Below, one piece after another: positions 36,593 to 48,510 of a stretch of DNA of 64,000 nucleotides. The notes under the pieces are model-generated. The model worked only from the letters and a program-made list of their open reading frames with translations. It made no database searches and was not told where the DNA came from. How positions within the stretch are numbered: position 1 is the stretch's first letter; each line of letters begins with the position of its first letter. Made by a program: the position numbers and the translations under genes. The stretch comes from Berberis thunbergii (Eukaryota > Streptophyta > Magnoliopsida > Ranunculales > Berberidaceae): NCBI GenBank assembly GCA_003290165.1, contig QNQO01009207.1, positions 62,001 through 126,000 of the forward strand, given 5' to 3'.

Positions 36593-37618
36593 CACATCTT
36601 CTATTGTCCCACAATACCAACCTAGATTGTTTTTTTATTTTGATCTTCTAACCCACACCACCAAATTTAAATCACTATTTTTCTCTCTTCTCACCCTCTA
36701 TTCTCAATAACAACAACAAGACCCTGCTGCGATCAACTTCTCTTGTGTCTTGTGGTGTAACGAGGAAGAGGGCGATCGATTACGATGAACGGTGAAAGAA
36801 GACCGACGACAGTAAGATATATAAAAGATGGGGTTGCGATGGTGGCTATTTCTTCTTCCCTCTACACTTGACTCCCCTATTTTTCCCTCCACCGTCCCAA
36901 CCATCGCAACGTTGTCCAGTTCTCCAATTATTGCCCGTCCATCATCATCCCACTCTCCCTTCTTCGCCCACACAGCCAGATCAGCCGCCATCATTCCTTT
37001 TAAACTTATTTTTCTCCTTCCTCACTCTGGTTTTTTCCTCGCCCTCGCAGTGGTCTGTGTGATGATGGATTCCCCACTCGCAGCGGGATGGGTGAGCGTA
37101 AAAAATTTGAACCTCATGTAAACACCTGTGAATTTTTTGCCCTCGCGCAGCCCACTACGAAGGCGACAAAAAACAAAAATGGTAAAAAGAAAAAGAAGAT
37201 GGAAGGTGCCATCGCGAGATCTAAATTTTTTAATTGGGAGGGAAAAATAGGGGACTGTGGAAGGAAGAAGGAGTTGATTGTGAAGAGATTTTTCAAGTTC
37301 AAGTTGAAGTAGAATGTAAGAGAGTGTGTGAAGCGAAGAAGAGGAAGTTGGTAGGGAGAGGGTGTCTGTGAAGCGAAGAAGAGGAAGTTGGGAGGGGAGA
37401 GAGTATGTGGAGCAAAGAAGAGGAAATTTGGAAGGAAGAGGGAGTATGTGGAGCAAAAAAAGGAAGTTGGGAGGGGATAGGGAGTTTGAATTTGGAAGGG
37501 AAAAATTTAGGTTTTGCCTTTTATGGGTGGTGTGGAAGATAAATGGTGGTGTGGGACAGAAAGGGAATGGTGTGGGACAAAAAAATTAGATTGATGGTAT
37601 GAGACAATAGAAGATGTG
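36593..37618. mobile_element. Possible non-autonomous TIR element (GA/CT-rich)
   Basis: CACATCTTCTATTGTCCCAC at 36593 faces GACAATAGAAGATGTG at 37603-37618, and the similarity continues inward for about 75 bp with gaps (ACCCACACCACCAAATTT against AAATGGTGGTGTGGG). The interior is strongly pyrimidine-rich on the left and purine-rich on the right. No transposase frame is visible and no convincing target-site duplication was found, so the class is open; Mutator-like is my best guess. Confidence 0.5.
37325..37500. repeat. GAAGAGGAAGTTGGGAGGGGA minisatellite
   Basis: Purine-rich units of about 40 bp (GTGAAGCGAAGAAGAGGAAG, then TTGGGAGGGGAGAG, then GTATGTGGAGC) are repeated three to four times with changes. 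Confidence 0.75.
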
Positions 37619-38138
37619 GTGTTAAAATGTAACTGCTTGCTATGAGAGAAACTAGCATGAGTTAACCCCATATTTTGAGTTTTGAAAGGAAATGTACCAA
37701 CCTTTTCCAAAAATTAATGGAAGCGAACCAACAGAGGGGTGTGATCTGCGCACACTCGGAGGAAGTGTTCCACCATAACCGTTGGTAACTCATTGAGCCA
37801 AGTTGGGTCACATATTTTGGTTACCACACTATGTGAAACTTAGCTCTGACAACCCACAACCAATAAGGCAACCTGTGGTTATGTAAGAAGAGAAGTCGTC
37901 CATGCTAGTAAGATCCGACTTTCTACCTATTTTTTTTCTCTTTTGCTTTCGTAATTGCATTAAAATTCCCCCCACTAACAAGGGGTCCATATAGTTTAAT
38001 GAGTAAAATTCAAGTTTTCTCCAAAGATGAAAGATTCAAGTAACCTTTTCCTTGTTCCCAGGTCATTTATTTCACATTGAACCACTTGGTTGGTAGCCCA
38101 CGTAACGCTAACGGTCATATTATTGGACCACAAACCCA
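37619..38138. other. Intergenic sequence, nothing recognised
   Basis: About 520 bp with no convincing ORF or repeat structure. Confidence 0.5.
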
Positions 38139-38519
38139 TTTTTTTACCTGATCATGGGGGCTCCTGCGCACAATGGGCTGGAGGGGGTCCTGTGCATGTG
38201 TCTCAGTTGTTGGATTTGATTTGACGACTCATATCAATTGGATGTGAAATGCCTTTTAATTCAAAGATTGGATCAAAATGGGAAACGAAAATTTCAGAAA
38301 CAGAAGAGGGAGTTTTGGGCGGGAAACAGAATGTGAAGAAGAAGAAGAAGAGAGTCGATGTCTTTCATCCATCAATTTTTGGCGTCGATGTTCACTGTAA
38401 ACACATTGTTTACTCGTAAACCAACACTCTCTGCTAATCAACCAATAAACCACTTGAAGAACGACTCCTTAGAATGGGAAATGGATGCTGGAAAGGCGTT
38501 TAATTGTGCTTGAGCGATT

Positions 38520-38870
38520 TGCAGATTTTGCAAAAAAAATTATAATGTGAAGGTGCCTGAATTTGCAGAATTTTCTGCTAAATTTTGTTGCTGAAATTTT
38601 TGCAAAGTTTGCAGATTTATGTGCAAAATTTTGTTATAGCAGAATTTGCTGAATTTTTTGCTGAATTTGTTGCTGAATATTTTGCAAAATTTGCAGAATT
38701 GTTTTGCAAAATTTTGTTATAGCAGAATTTGCAGAATTGTTTTTCAGAATTCTTTGCTGCATTTTGTTGCAGAATTTGTTGCTGAAATTTTTGCAAAATT
38801 TTGTTATAGCAGAATTTGCAGAATTGTTTTTCAGATTTTTTTGCAGAACATATATAGCACAACCTGATTT
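38520..38870. repeat. Tandem repeat of about 85 bp
   Basis: The landmark GCAAAATTTTGTTATAGC occurs at 38623, 38706 and 38793 (spacings 83 and 87). Units are made of shorter TTTGCAGAATT and TTGCTGAATTT pieces. Frames on both strands across it are low-complexity Asn/Lys/Phe-rich chance frames. Confidence 0.85.
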
Positions 38871-39120
38871 ATATATAGCACAACCTAATTTATATATAGA
38901 TATAGCACAACCTGAAACTATAGGTTATGCATGCAACCATATAGCACATAGCACAACCTTATGCATGCAACCATGTAGCACAAACTGCTATTGCAACCAT
39001 ATATAGCAACCTGTATGGTTTACAAAATAGAAACCTATACAGCAACCTGTATACAAAATAGCAACCATATATACAAAATAGCAACCTGTATGGTTTACAA
39101 AACCTGTCAATTACAAATTC
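38860..39120. repeat. ATATAGCACAACCT / ATAGCAACCTGTAT tandem repeats
   Basis: Two related short-unit arrays follow each other. First are four to five units of about 20-25 bp with TATATAGCACAACCTGATT; then units with ATAGCAACCTGTATGGTTTA. Neither looks coding. Confidence 0.75.
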
Positions 39121-39224
39121 ATGGTGGAAAAACTTTTCCACCATGCTATTACAAACTTTTCCCAATCAAAACACATCTGAGCACTCCCATTCCAAATGTA
39201 CTCAAAACCCAATCATGCATAAAA

Positions 39225-39545
39225 TTTCTATCACATACCATCCAAAAGCTTAAAAAAGATGAGTACAAGAATCAATAAACCTACCACTAATGTACTGTTG
39301 ATTAGGTCCCTTATAAAAGACCAAAGGATCGTTGACTTGGCTTTCATCTCTTTGATAATGAGTTTGATCGCCACGACCCTCGGGAGCATTGTTTGGTTGT
39401 TCCACTTGCTCTCTTCTCGCCTCTTCTTCTCTTCTCGGCCTCTTGCTCTAATCTGTCTTCTTCTGATAGCTTCCACATTTCGTATGGTTTACAACGTACG
39501 CTTTGTATGCCATTCCTGCATTGACAAAAAAATAACATCAAATTG
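39225..39545 (-). pseudogene. Shortened copy of the viroplasmin-like cargo gene
   Basis: On the minus strand the sequence is homologous to 48136-48530 in the larger Mutator-like element. It reads MAYKAYVV after an intron-acceptor-like TTTTTTTGTCAATGCAG, then YEMWK in another frame, VEQPNNAPEGRGDQTH, and VNDPLVFYKGPNQQYISG. About 105 bp between AYVV and YEMW are missing, so the core of the viroplasmin-like domain is deleted. The last motif is in a better frame here than in the other copy. The gene is on the strand opposite the pyrimidine-rich leader of the element. Confidence 0.75.
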
Positions 39546-40259
39546 AATAATTTAACCATTAAAATAAACAAATATAGAGTCAAGCACCTAAGCAAAATGT
39601 CTATTGTTGTCACAAAAGCATCCAAAAGACAACCACAACTCTGCAACCAGTGAACTTGCCACACATCATGAGTGCTTCATCCATAATGAATATCAAATTC
39701 TAATTTTAAAGACAATCACAACTCTGCAGATTTTCTGTTTTCATTTTTTGAACTAGAATCATTGTCGTCTAACATTCTGCCACCTTCATAACCTTCTTGC
39801 TACCCATGACATCTGTGAAAATACTTTTAAGTGATGCTTTAAGCTAACCCTCTCACCTCACTACCTAAGTGTAGTAGTTGATCAATGTGTAAGGTTAACA
39901 ATATTCAGTTTGGTACTTGCCAAACTCATCCAGGTTGAACAAAGACAACACGGTAAACATATCGATTCGGGTTCAATATATCTCACAACTCACACCACAA
40001 TGGAAACCAAAAGGCAACAACATAAATTTGTTTGAGGACTAGGAAACAAAAACTGGTATAACTTTCGTTATGAACTGTGTCCACTACCTTCTGATCCTTG
40101 GACAAATTTGGTGCATAATTTGATAGTTTTCTCATAAAAGTGTCTACTTTCTCCTAATCACGTTGCATGCAAATTAGGCATTGCATGCAAGTATCAACAA
40201 GAGAACTATATTCTACCATTCATAAAATAAATAAATCCCCAATATACTAAACCATCAAA

Positions 40260-40566
40260 CACTACACCAAATTGGCACTTTTGTAACATCTCTCAAAACA
40301 GTATCATTTTTAGATGTTACAATTCACCAAACAATTTCAAATCAAAACTAAATTTAGTCAAAAAATGAAAAACAGTAACACAAAAAAATGATACAATAAG
40401 TTGGATCACCATGAATAGTATCACTTTTATAATGATACTCTTCATGATGATACTATTATTGTATCATTTTATTTGTGAAAATGTGTAAAGTTGTTAGGTG
40501 AATTGTTACACTTTAAAAATGATACTGTTTTAGAGGGTGTTACAAAAATGCCAATATGGTGTAGTG
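40260..40566. mobile_element. Small CACTA-type MITE
   Basis: This 307 bp hairpin element begins CACTACACCAAATTGGCAC and ends with the inverted GTGCC-like ATGCCAATATGGTGTAGTG. It is flanked by AAA on both sides (40257-40259 and 40567-40569). Inside, TTGTAACATCTCTCAAAACA is mirrored by TGTTTTAGAGGGTGTTACAA-like sequence, so most of the element folds back on itself. The CACTA ends and 3 bp TSD place it with En/Spm-derived MITEs. It lies inside the Mutator-like element 38150-41534 and is therefore younger than it. Confidence 0.88.
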
Positions 40567-40924
40567 AAATGACCAACATTATTGGGAAGAATCTACAAAT
40601 TATTAGACCAAACTCACATACACATTAATAAATTAGACCAAAACTCACATAAACATTGATTGGGAAAATAATAAAAACCGTAGAATTTATCCTCTGTATG
40701 GATATCTAAAAAAAAAAAAAAAAAAACAGAATGCAAAACCATTTCAGATCATACATGCCCATTTACTAACAATACTATCAATCTTTCATACAAAATGATA
40801 AAAATTGCTAACAAATGATCTAATAATTTCTTACTAACGAAAGCAGAAGCAGAAGGAGAACATCAGTTGGAGGTGAACATCACTTACCCCTTTTCGAGCT
40901 TCAGTTGTCGAACTTCACCAGTAC

Positions 40925-41260
40925 TTGAGCTTCTCCTTCAGTTCTCGAGCTTCTCCTCCAATTCTCCTTCTCGAGCGAACCCTCATCTTTCTCTTCCTCT
41001 CCCTCAGATCCCCTTCTCTTCCTCTTCCACTTTTTAGGTTCAAATCAGATCAAACCCTCATCTTCTTCTTCCTCAGATCGAACCCTCAGATCCCCTTAAT
41101 CGAGCGAACCCTCTTCTTCTTCTTCTTCTTCCTATTCCTCTCCCTCAGATTCCCTTTCCTCTTCCTCTCCCTCGGATCCTCTTTCTCTTCTCTTCCTCTT
41201 CCTCTTCCTCTCTCTCTTCCTCTTTCCTCTTCCTCTTCCTCTTCCTCTCCCTCAGATCTA
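40925..41260. repeat. Pyrimidine-rich CTTCCTCTTC stretch
   Basis: About 340 bp dominated by CTTCTT and CCTCTTC units on the plus strand. Long Ser/Leu/Pro frames on plus and Glu/Arg frames on minus come from this composition. It may be a captured or native 5' UTR of the element, but no start or domain is recognisable. Confidence 0.7.
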
Positions 41261-41545
41261 GATCGAGAATTAGTTTTTTTTTCAAAAGCTTGATTCCCCG
41301 AAAACTCCCTCTCTATTTGCAAAATTTTCATTCCCCAATTTGCCAAAATCTTTGAATTAAAACATATTTTTCCAATCCATAAATCTCAGCCGTCGAATCT
41401 GATCCGACAGTTGTAAGAGATTCAAAAGGAGCAAAAACTTTTAATTAAATATGCACTTCACATCTAATTGATATGAGACGTCGGATCAAATCCAACGGCT
41501 GAGACATGTGCGCAGGCAAGAGCCCCCTAGATCCTTTTTTTACCT

Positions 41546-42177
41546 CCCAGATGTTATTTAGAAGCAACATTATTAGAAAATTGGAATTTAGGTCCCTAGT
41601 TTTGTATCAACTTTTAGTTTGGGTCCTATATTTGTCTAGCTTTGGTCCTAGGTCCCAAGGCTACGTTGACCCCGTTAACCATCAACTTTTTCGTCCAGTA
41701 ATTAAATAAATTTTAGTTTTTTTAAAATAAATTGACACCAGTATAAAGAAAGTCAGACTTTTAGTTGTATAGTTTGTACCAACTTTGTCTTTAGGTCTAT
41801 ATTTGTAATTAAAACTTTAGTATTGTGCTAAGTCCATAAACCCAAACTGAGTCAGATACACTATACTCGTATGGATGTAAAGAGACTTGACGATCAACGT
41901 GGTCATGGGATCCTGAACCAAAGCTCGATAAATTGTGGGACCTAAAGTCTACAATTCCAAAATTATTAAACTAAACTTTACCATCAATTTCCAAATGCTT
42001 ACTAGCGTCAATCATCAAAACTGTTACTTTGGGTTTTCTAACCCTCTTCTTAAGTTGAGTACAAGTAGCTATATTCCCTACCCTCTTGCATTTCAGAACA
42101 AAATATTATCTCACGTTATTAGGTAATTTTTGCAAGGTGTTAAGGGATCCACCATTCCCCAATCGGAGTTTATTATA
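41546..42177. other. Spacer between Mutator-like elements
   Basis: About 630 bp. It holds phrases such as AGGTCCCTAGTTTTG and TTTGGGTCCTATATTTGT, which resemble dispersed low-copy repeat sequence in plant genomes, but I see no ends or TSD that would define an element. No gene seen. Confidence 0.4.
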
Positions 42178-44765
42178 TTTTTTTTTGATATTTTGATTAA
42201 GAGGTCCATTTGATTTATCAAATATTATTTAGTGTGACAATATTACCCTTGATAAAGTTAAAGATCCAGATTTAATTTAAAACAAAAGTAAAACATCGAG
42301 ATCACAACGTGTGTCACGACAATAGTTAATGGTCATGGTAAAAAGAAAATAACAATTTGAAATTGTCTTATTCTTCTCCATCGTCTCATCCTACCCTCCC
42401 CATCCTTGCAATTGAGTTCACCATATCTGCACCTGAATCTCATCATCTTTAAGCATTCACCATTTGCAATTGAACCACACCAGTCCCAACCCACCATTTC
42501 TCCAATTGAACCAAAACTCCAGACACCCACAATCTCCATAGTTCACACAAATCAATAACCTTGTTCAAAAGTTTTTTTTTCTTTCTTTCTGTTAAATCAA
42601 TTTTCCAAAATGAAACCAAACCCTAAATTTCTCCCTTAAATCCCAACGTTTCCTTTTACAAACTCTCAATAAGTCTCACTCTTTGGCTTCATAAACACAT
42701 TTGCTTGCAATTAGAGAAACCCATATTCATATCTCCTCTACCACCACTTTGTCCTGTTTAATGCATGCTTCTTCCACTGCTCATGTCCGTAACTTTCCGA
42801 TCACACACCCAACATTCGCTCACATGTGTCCATCTATTCCTTATCATTTTCCATATCCACCATTCATGTCTTCTCTTTTTTCCCCTCCCATTTTCTTCCT
42901 CTCCTGACATTCGTACCCCATCAAGAGCCTCCATCAATGTTCAGATGCGAACATGGTGGATTTAGTTGCAGGGACGGAGAGGGTAGGATACTAGGATGAC
43001 ACCCGTGGAGAAGAAGAAGACACTTTTAGAAATTTATTTTTTGTTTTTATCGTGACCATTAATAATTGCTCTCAAAACATGTTGTGATCTCGAGGTTCCC
43101 TGAGTCCATTAGATCTCGTTGAGATTGACTTTTGTTTTAAATTAAAGCTGAATCTTTGATTTTAACAAGGGCAATATTGTCCCATTAAATTATCTTTGAT
43201 AGTCAGATTGAAATAGGTTTAAAAATGAACCCTTATATAAATTATTACAATTCTTCTAGGTATCGAGGGAGGGAACGAGGATGATCCCTCGCACGTGACT
43301 TTTTTGCGGGATTCAGCTCGTCCAGTTTTAGAGTGCGAAGATTTTTGGCTCCAAAGTGAAACTGGGTTTCCCTTCATGAGCATATGTTTCTCTCTGAATC
43401 GAAGAAATCCAAAGTTTTGACTCATTTCTCAGTGTTTCCCACAAACCCTAGATCTAGCAAAACTTCTCCTCCCTCGGCCCCTAGCAAAGTTCTCTTATCT
43501 GATTCTCTCTGAATCGAAGAAATCGAAGTAAGTTCTTTTATCTGTTTCTCTCTGAATCAAAGAAATCGAAGTTGTTTCTCTCCCCATAGACGATATCTGG
43601 AGCATTAACTCCGGCGAAGTCAAAGAAATCTGCCTTTTCTCTCCACCTTGAATTTGAACATTAAGTTCATGTGTAATCGATTGTATATTTTTTGTCTCTA
43701 TTTTATCCTTTTGTGTTTGTTTGTCTGTCTCACATGTAATCGAAGAAACAAACCAATATATTGATAGTGTTTGTTCGAAGAAACAAAACAATATATTCAA
43801 TTTTTCTCAATAACGTGAATATGAATTTCATAGAATATGTTATCTGATCCCAGTGGATATTAGATGTGTTGAACCATACTAAATTCTCTCCCTCGAATTC
43901 TTTCCTTTTATTTCGCTTTCTCTCAATTTAAAGGACCTGTTACCATTAACTTCATGGCAGTCGAGCACCCTTTTTTGGCTTTTCTTTCATTCTAAGGCTG
44001 AAAAGTTTTGTAGTTAAGAATTATAAAAATTTATCGTCCTCTTATCCCATAAAATGCTTTCGTTACATGTTTTCCATTTATATAACTTTTGTGATGTTTT
44101 TTTCTGCAACATGTTTCTACATGCAGGAGGTTCCTGGATCATCAGTTATAAAATCATTAGCCTCATTTATCCGTAAGCCAGGTTTTTCTTCAATGCCACA
44201 AGTTTACATAAAAGCATGTGCTGCTCTTTTGGTAGGCTAACATCTCTATCTTTTTTGTTCTCTTACGTTTTTCTGTTTGTCTGTCTTGATCTTTCTTTGA
44301 ATGCCATAATTACTGAATATAGTTATTAAGGATCCTTTCACCATCTTTCAACAAGTTAGTGCTCTGGAATTTTTCATATTCAGAGCTTCTTTGAGATCAT
44401 ACAAAATCAGAAAACCAATGAATTTTGCATCTTTCACCGTGAACTTGATGAATGCATACTTGTTTGATGAATGTATTTTGTATGTTTTGTATGATGCATT
44501 CACCGTGAACTCATTGAATTTCACCGTGAACTTATATGTTTTGTATGATAACTCTAAATGTTTTGTGATTTCAACTCTACTTCAGAAGCATGGGTATATA
44601 ATCAGAGTTTTCTAGTTATCTGTTTTTCTAATTAATGTTAGCCCTTCTGATCATGAGAATAACCCATTGTTCTGTAAATGATTGTATGCTACGAGTTATT
44701 GTAGTTTGATTTTTATCTATGCTTCTATGTTTTAACCGATGTTGTATATTATAAACATATTTCAG

Positions 44766-46928
44766 GAATGGATAGTGTAGAGGATAATGAATGTATGTTG
44801 TTGGAAGAAAATTCAGAAGTGTCGAGGGAACCTACAGAAGGGATGGAATTCATCAACCTTGATGAGTTCCAACGTTATTATCATGAATATGGTAATAAAA
44901 ATGGATTTCCAGTGAAAGTAATGACTACCTAAAAAGATGTTGATGGAAAACCTATATTCATTCAGCTTTCATGTGGTCGGGCAGGGAAACCAAAAAGTAG
45001 AGCAAAAAATGTTGTGGGTTTGCGTGCGTCGAGAAAATGTGGTTGCCTGACTAAGATTAGAGCTCATATACGGCCTGATGGAACAATTGTAGTGAATAGA
45101 GTTACAGTTGATCACAATCATCAGTTAAGCCCTAGTAAATCAAATTTTTTTCCAAAGAATAGAACTATGAGCTTGTATGTCAAGAAGAAGCTTGAATTTA
45201 ATGATAGGGCAGATATTAGACCAAATAAGAGTTATTCGGCATGTGTGGTTGAAGCTGGTGGGCATGATATCGTGTCATTTTCCCAAAAAGATTGTTATAA
45301 TTATTTGGACAAAATGATGAAGTTGAGACTTGGTGAGGGGGATGCGATGGCACTTCATAACTCCTTCCAAAAAATGCAAGCTAATAATGCTGATTTCTTT
45401 TATATGATGGATTTGGATGATTAAGGTAGGTTGAAAAATATTTTTTTGGGCTGACGCATGGAGCAGAGCAGCTTACAAGGAGTTTGAGGATGTTGTTACT
45501 TTTGACACTACATACTTAACAAATAAGTATGACATGCCTTTTGCTCCTTTTGTTGGCGTGAATCATCACGGTCAGTCAATTCTTTTGGGATGTGGATTGA
45601 TATGTGGTGAGACGGTTGAAGAATTTGTTTGGCTTTTTCAAACTTGGCTCGTGTGTATGAATGGCAATGCTCCTTCTACTATAATCACTGATCAAGATAG
45701 GGCAATGAAGAAGGCCATTCAAATTGTATTTCCCAACACACAACACAGATGGTGCTTGTAGCATATTATGAAGAAGTTGCCCGAAAAGCTGTAAGGTTGC
45801 AATGAATATGAGGCGATCAAGTTCGCAATGCAAAGAGGAGTTTATGATTCCCCGTCTCATGAAGAGTTTAAAGAAAATTGGCATCGGTTTATTGATAAAT
45901 ATAATCAGGATGAAAATGATTGGTGGAGTGGATTATACTACGAAAGGATGCGTTGGGTGCTAGCATTTCAACGAAATACTTTTTGGGCGAGGATGTCTTC
46001 AACTCAAAGGAGTGAAAGCATGAATGTTTTTTTATGGTTATGTGAATTCAAAGACTCCTTTAAAGCAATTTGTAGAATAATATGAGAATGCACTACATAG
46101 TAAGGTCCAAAAGGAATCTGAAGAGGACTTCAAATGTTATAGCCGAAGGATTCCTTGCATTACTCCATATGCAATTGAAATAAAATTTTGGGATGCCTAC
46201 ACTACAAATAAATTCAGGGAGTTCCAAGAAGAGAAATAGCCAGGAATCCATGTTGTAGAATTGTCGGTGAAGCTATGGATGGGAGTGGCTTTCAATTGTA
46301 CACTAGTACACAAGACATGGTGATAAATGATAGGCAACGATCAGTCAATTTTATAGTCTCTTTTAATGTTGCCGACTTCGCCATCAAGTGTAATTGTCAA
46401 TTGTTTGAGTTCAGGGGGATCTTATGCAAACATGTATTAAAAGTCTTGTTTGAAATAGGGATTCATGATATACCTGATAAATATGTTATTCAGAGGTGGA
46501 GGAAAGTTGTTAAGAGGGCTCATACAAAGGTGAAGATTATTTATTCAGATTGGGGAATGAAGCCTGAAAATGCGCGATTTGAAAAGATGTGCAATGCCTT
46601 CTATGAAATGGCTGACTTCGCCGCTGAGGATGAAAAAAAGACATGCCAAGTTCAAGAATGGATTACTTTGAAGATGATGCAACTTACAAGGAGTCATGGT
46701 GATGAGCATGGTGATTCACAGGGGTATTTGGAAGTGGCCACCACTACTGCTAGTTCTGCAATCCAAATTCATAGTCCATTAGAGATTCGTAGCAAAGGAC
46801 GGCGGTCTAATTCAATGATAAAATCTAGTGTTGAGAAGATATGTAAAAGGATACAAAAGAAAAAAAAAACAAGCAAAAGGATCAGGCCATTGAGACTAAT
46901 CTGGTATGTTTTGCAATGTGTTTTATGA
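44766..46928 (+). pseudogene. FAR1/FRS-type MULE transposase (decayed)
   Basis: The start is ATG 44766 (MDSVEDNECMLLEE). Domains in order: the FAR1 zinc-finger DNA-binding region (RKCGCLTKIRAHIRPDG then VTVDHNHQLSP, 45030-45136), a helical linker (SFSQKDCYNYLDKMMKLR), the MULE catalytic core with Asp in FDTTYLTNKYDMPFAPF (about 45500), Asp in IITDQDRAMKKA (about 45681) and Glu in STQRSESMN (about 45997-46023), then a SWIM zinc finger CNCQLFEFRGILCKHVL (about 46391-46441). Breaks are TAA 44930, TAA 45422, a one-base insertion in a T run at about 45445, TAG 45759, TAA at about 45790, TGA 46083 and TAG at about 46238. All three catalytic residues can be recognised, but the gene cannot be translated. 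A tail of further exons may run to about 47370. Confidence 0.93.
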
Positions 46929-47254
46929 ATGTATATTTCTTAAGTCAAGAATAGTGATTAGTGACTTATATTTATACAAATGAATTTTGTAGGGTTTATA
47001 GTGTATGCCTTATGTTATGCCTCGTGAAAACAATGTGATGTCTCTTCAAAGCAATACACAGGTTTGTTTGTTATATTTACAAGGTATGAATCAGTGAGTA
47101 TGCTTGACCACTTATGATTTATGTGTTTTTTATCGTTAAGGATGATAATACGGAGTTAGCTCATATACAACCTGAAAGAATTGATCTTTTGTACTCGCTA
47201 GTGTCACAGGTACATATTTTGTAATGTGTCTTTTGTATGTTTGTTCTTTGTAGG

Positions 47255-47265
<11 letters not shown>

Positions 47266-47298
<33 letters not shown>

Positions 47299-47303
47299 TT
47301 TTT
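47266..47303. repeat. (AT)n microsatellite followed by T run
   Basis: About 13 AT dinucleotides, then a run of about 14 T, inside the 3' part of the transposase gene region. Confidence 0.95.
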
Positions 47304-47639
47304 AATATTTATTATTAATTTTTGCAGCCGCTAGGTTCAACCAATGCAATGGACTATACATACCTTTGAAGATGATCAGGTAGGAAGGCAGAAATGGTCT
47401 GTGGGTCTGTGGAAGAAATGGTCTTTACAACCAGGTTTGGTTGTTTGTGATGTGTTTGTTTTGATGGTTTTGAAATGTGTTTTGAATGTCAGTCTTTATA
47501 TTCAAAACACCGTGTTTGTTTGTTTGAGATGTGTTATGACTTGGAAGATGTATTTTGTATGTTTTGTATGATAATGGTGTTGTGTACAAGGTTTGACAGT
47601 CTTTTTGAGATGTGTTTGTATCAATTTACTGCAAATTCT

Positions 47640-48060
47640 TACTTTGTATCAATTTAAGCAATTCAGATTCAGTTTTTCAGATTCATTTATAGATTCATTT
47701 ACTGCAAATTCTGACTTTGTATCAATTTGAAGCAATTCAGATTCATTTATAGATTCATTTACTGCAAATTCTTACTATGTATCAATTTGAAGCAAAATGA
47801 ATTCCAGATCAGCATATTCAACAATTCAGATCAGCAATTCAGAAGAGGCTTACTGAATTGAATTCAGCAATTCAACTTTCAGATCAGCAATTCAACTTTC
47901 AGGAATTCAACAATTCAACTTTCAACTTTCAGCAATTCAACTTTCAACTTTAAGCAATTTAGCAATTCAACTTTCAACTTTTAGCGATTCAATTCAGATC
48001 AGCAATTCAACTTTCAGATATGCTGATCAGAAGCAATTCAGCAATTCAGATAACCATCCA
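47640..48060. repeat. AGCAATTCAACTTTCA / TTACTGCAAATTC minisatellites
   Basis: The first part repeats TTTACTGCAAATTCT and TATCAATTTGAAGCAA about three times with a spacing of 60-80 bp. The second part is a dense array of AGCAATTCAACTTTCA pieces. Both are non-coding. Confidence 0.8.
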
Positions 48061-48135
48061 AAGTCATTTACATCCCTGAACAAATTCATTTACATCTCAA
48101 AATCATTTACATCTCTGAACAAATTCATTTACATC

Positions 48136-48510
48136 TCACATACCATCCAAAATCTTAAAAAACAAAAGTAAAAGAATCAATAAAACTACCACTAATATAC
48201 TGTTGATTAGGTCCTTTGTAAAAGCCAAAGGATCATTGACTGGGGTTTCATGAGCTTGATCACCACAACCCTCATGGGCATTATTTGGTTGGTCCACTAC
48301 ATCTTCAGTGTTTGTTCTTGATTCGTATGTTCTTGACTGGTGCTCTCTTCTCGCCTCGTGCTCCTTCCACATTTCATAATCTTCGTAGGCTTCTTCAATT
48401 GAATTGTAGACAACACCCTTGTATCCGTTTATTTGTAGTGTGCAACTTGGCCATGTAACATAAACACCAGGAATATGCCCACGATAAACAACGTAAGCTT
48501 CATACGTCAT
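48136..48510 (-). pseudogene. RNase H1 N-terminal / viroplasmin-like domain protein, antisense cargo gene
   Basis: The minus-strand frame starts MTYEAYVVYRGHIPGVYVTW (48510) and continues LQINGYKGVVYNSIEEAYED. This fits the small domain shared by RNase H1 N-termini and caulimovirus viroplasmin (pattern YVVxxGxxPGVYxxWxxCxxQVxGYxGxxYxSxxxAxxxY), which binds RNA/DNA hybrids in RNase H1. A charged linker follows (WKEHEARREHQSRTYESR), then DQPNNAHEGCGDQAHETPVN. After 'NDPLAF' one base is missing compared with the copy at 39225, so the hydrophobic tail (ILVVVLLILLLLFF) is a frameshift product and not a membrane helix. An acceptor-like TTTTTGTCAACGCAG lies just before the ATG, so this is an internal exon. 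Function in the element is unknown. Confidence 0.75.

Larger units (their letters stand above)
38150..41534. mobile_element. Mutator-like element (3.4 kb, non-autonomous)
   Basis: The left end GATCATGGGGGCTCCTGCGC (38150) matches the inverted right end (GGATCTAGGGGGCTCTTGCC..., ending 41534). Similarity runs through TGTCTCAGTTGTTGGATTTG and CTCATATCAATTGGATGTG (about 38199-38248), matched at 41462-41515. That is about 100 bp of TIR. Both ends are flanked by TTTTTTTACCT (38139-38149 and 41535-41545), a 9-11 bp target-site duplication in line with the Mutator superfamily. There is no transposase. It contains minisatellites, a shortened copy of the viroplasmin-like cargo gene, a pyrimidine-rich stretch (40925-41260), and a nested CACTA derivative. 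Confidence 0.85.

Noticed and set aside
36704..37456. ORFs of 60-144 residues on both strands
   Set aside because: The composition of a GA/CT-rich element gives several overlapping frames; none has a recognisable domain.
40925..41346. Ser/Leu/Pro-rich ORF (plus) and Glu/Arg-rich ORF (minus)
   Set aside because: They come from the CTTCCTCTTC low-complexity stretch; no start context or domain supports either.
48136..48510. Membrane protein, from the hydrophobic tail ILVVVLLILLLLFF
   Set aside because: The tail arises from a one-base shift; the sister copy at 39225 reads KGPNQQYISG in the aligned frame, so no membrane segment is encoded.
48136..48510. Integrated pararetrovirus (caulimovirus) copy, from the viroplasmin-like domain
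   Set aside because: No other caulimovirus gene is near, the gene has intron borders and it sits between Mutator-type TIRs; the RNase H1 N-terminal origin is simpler.
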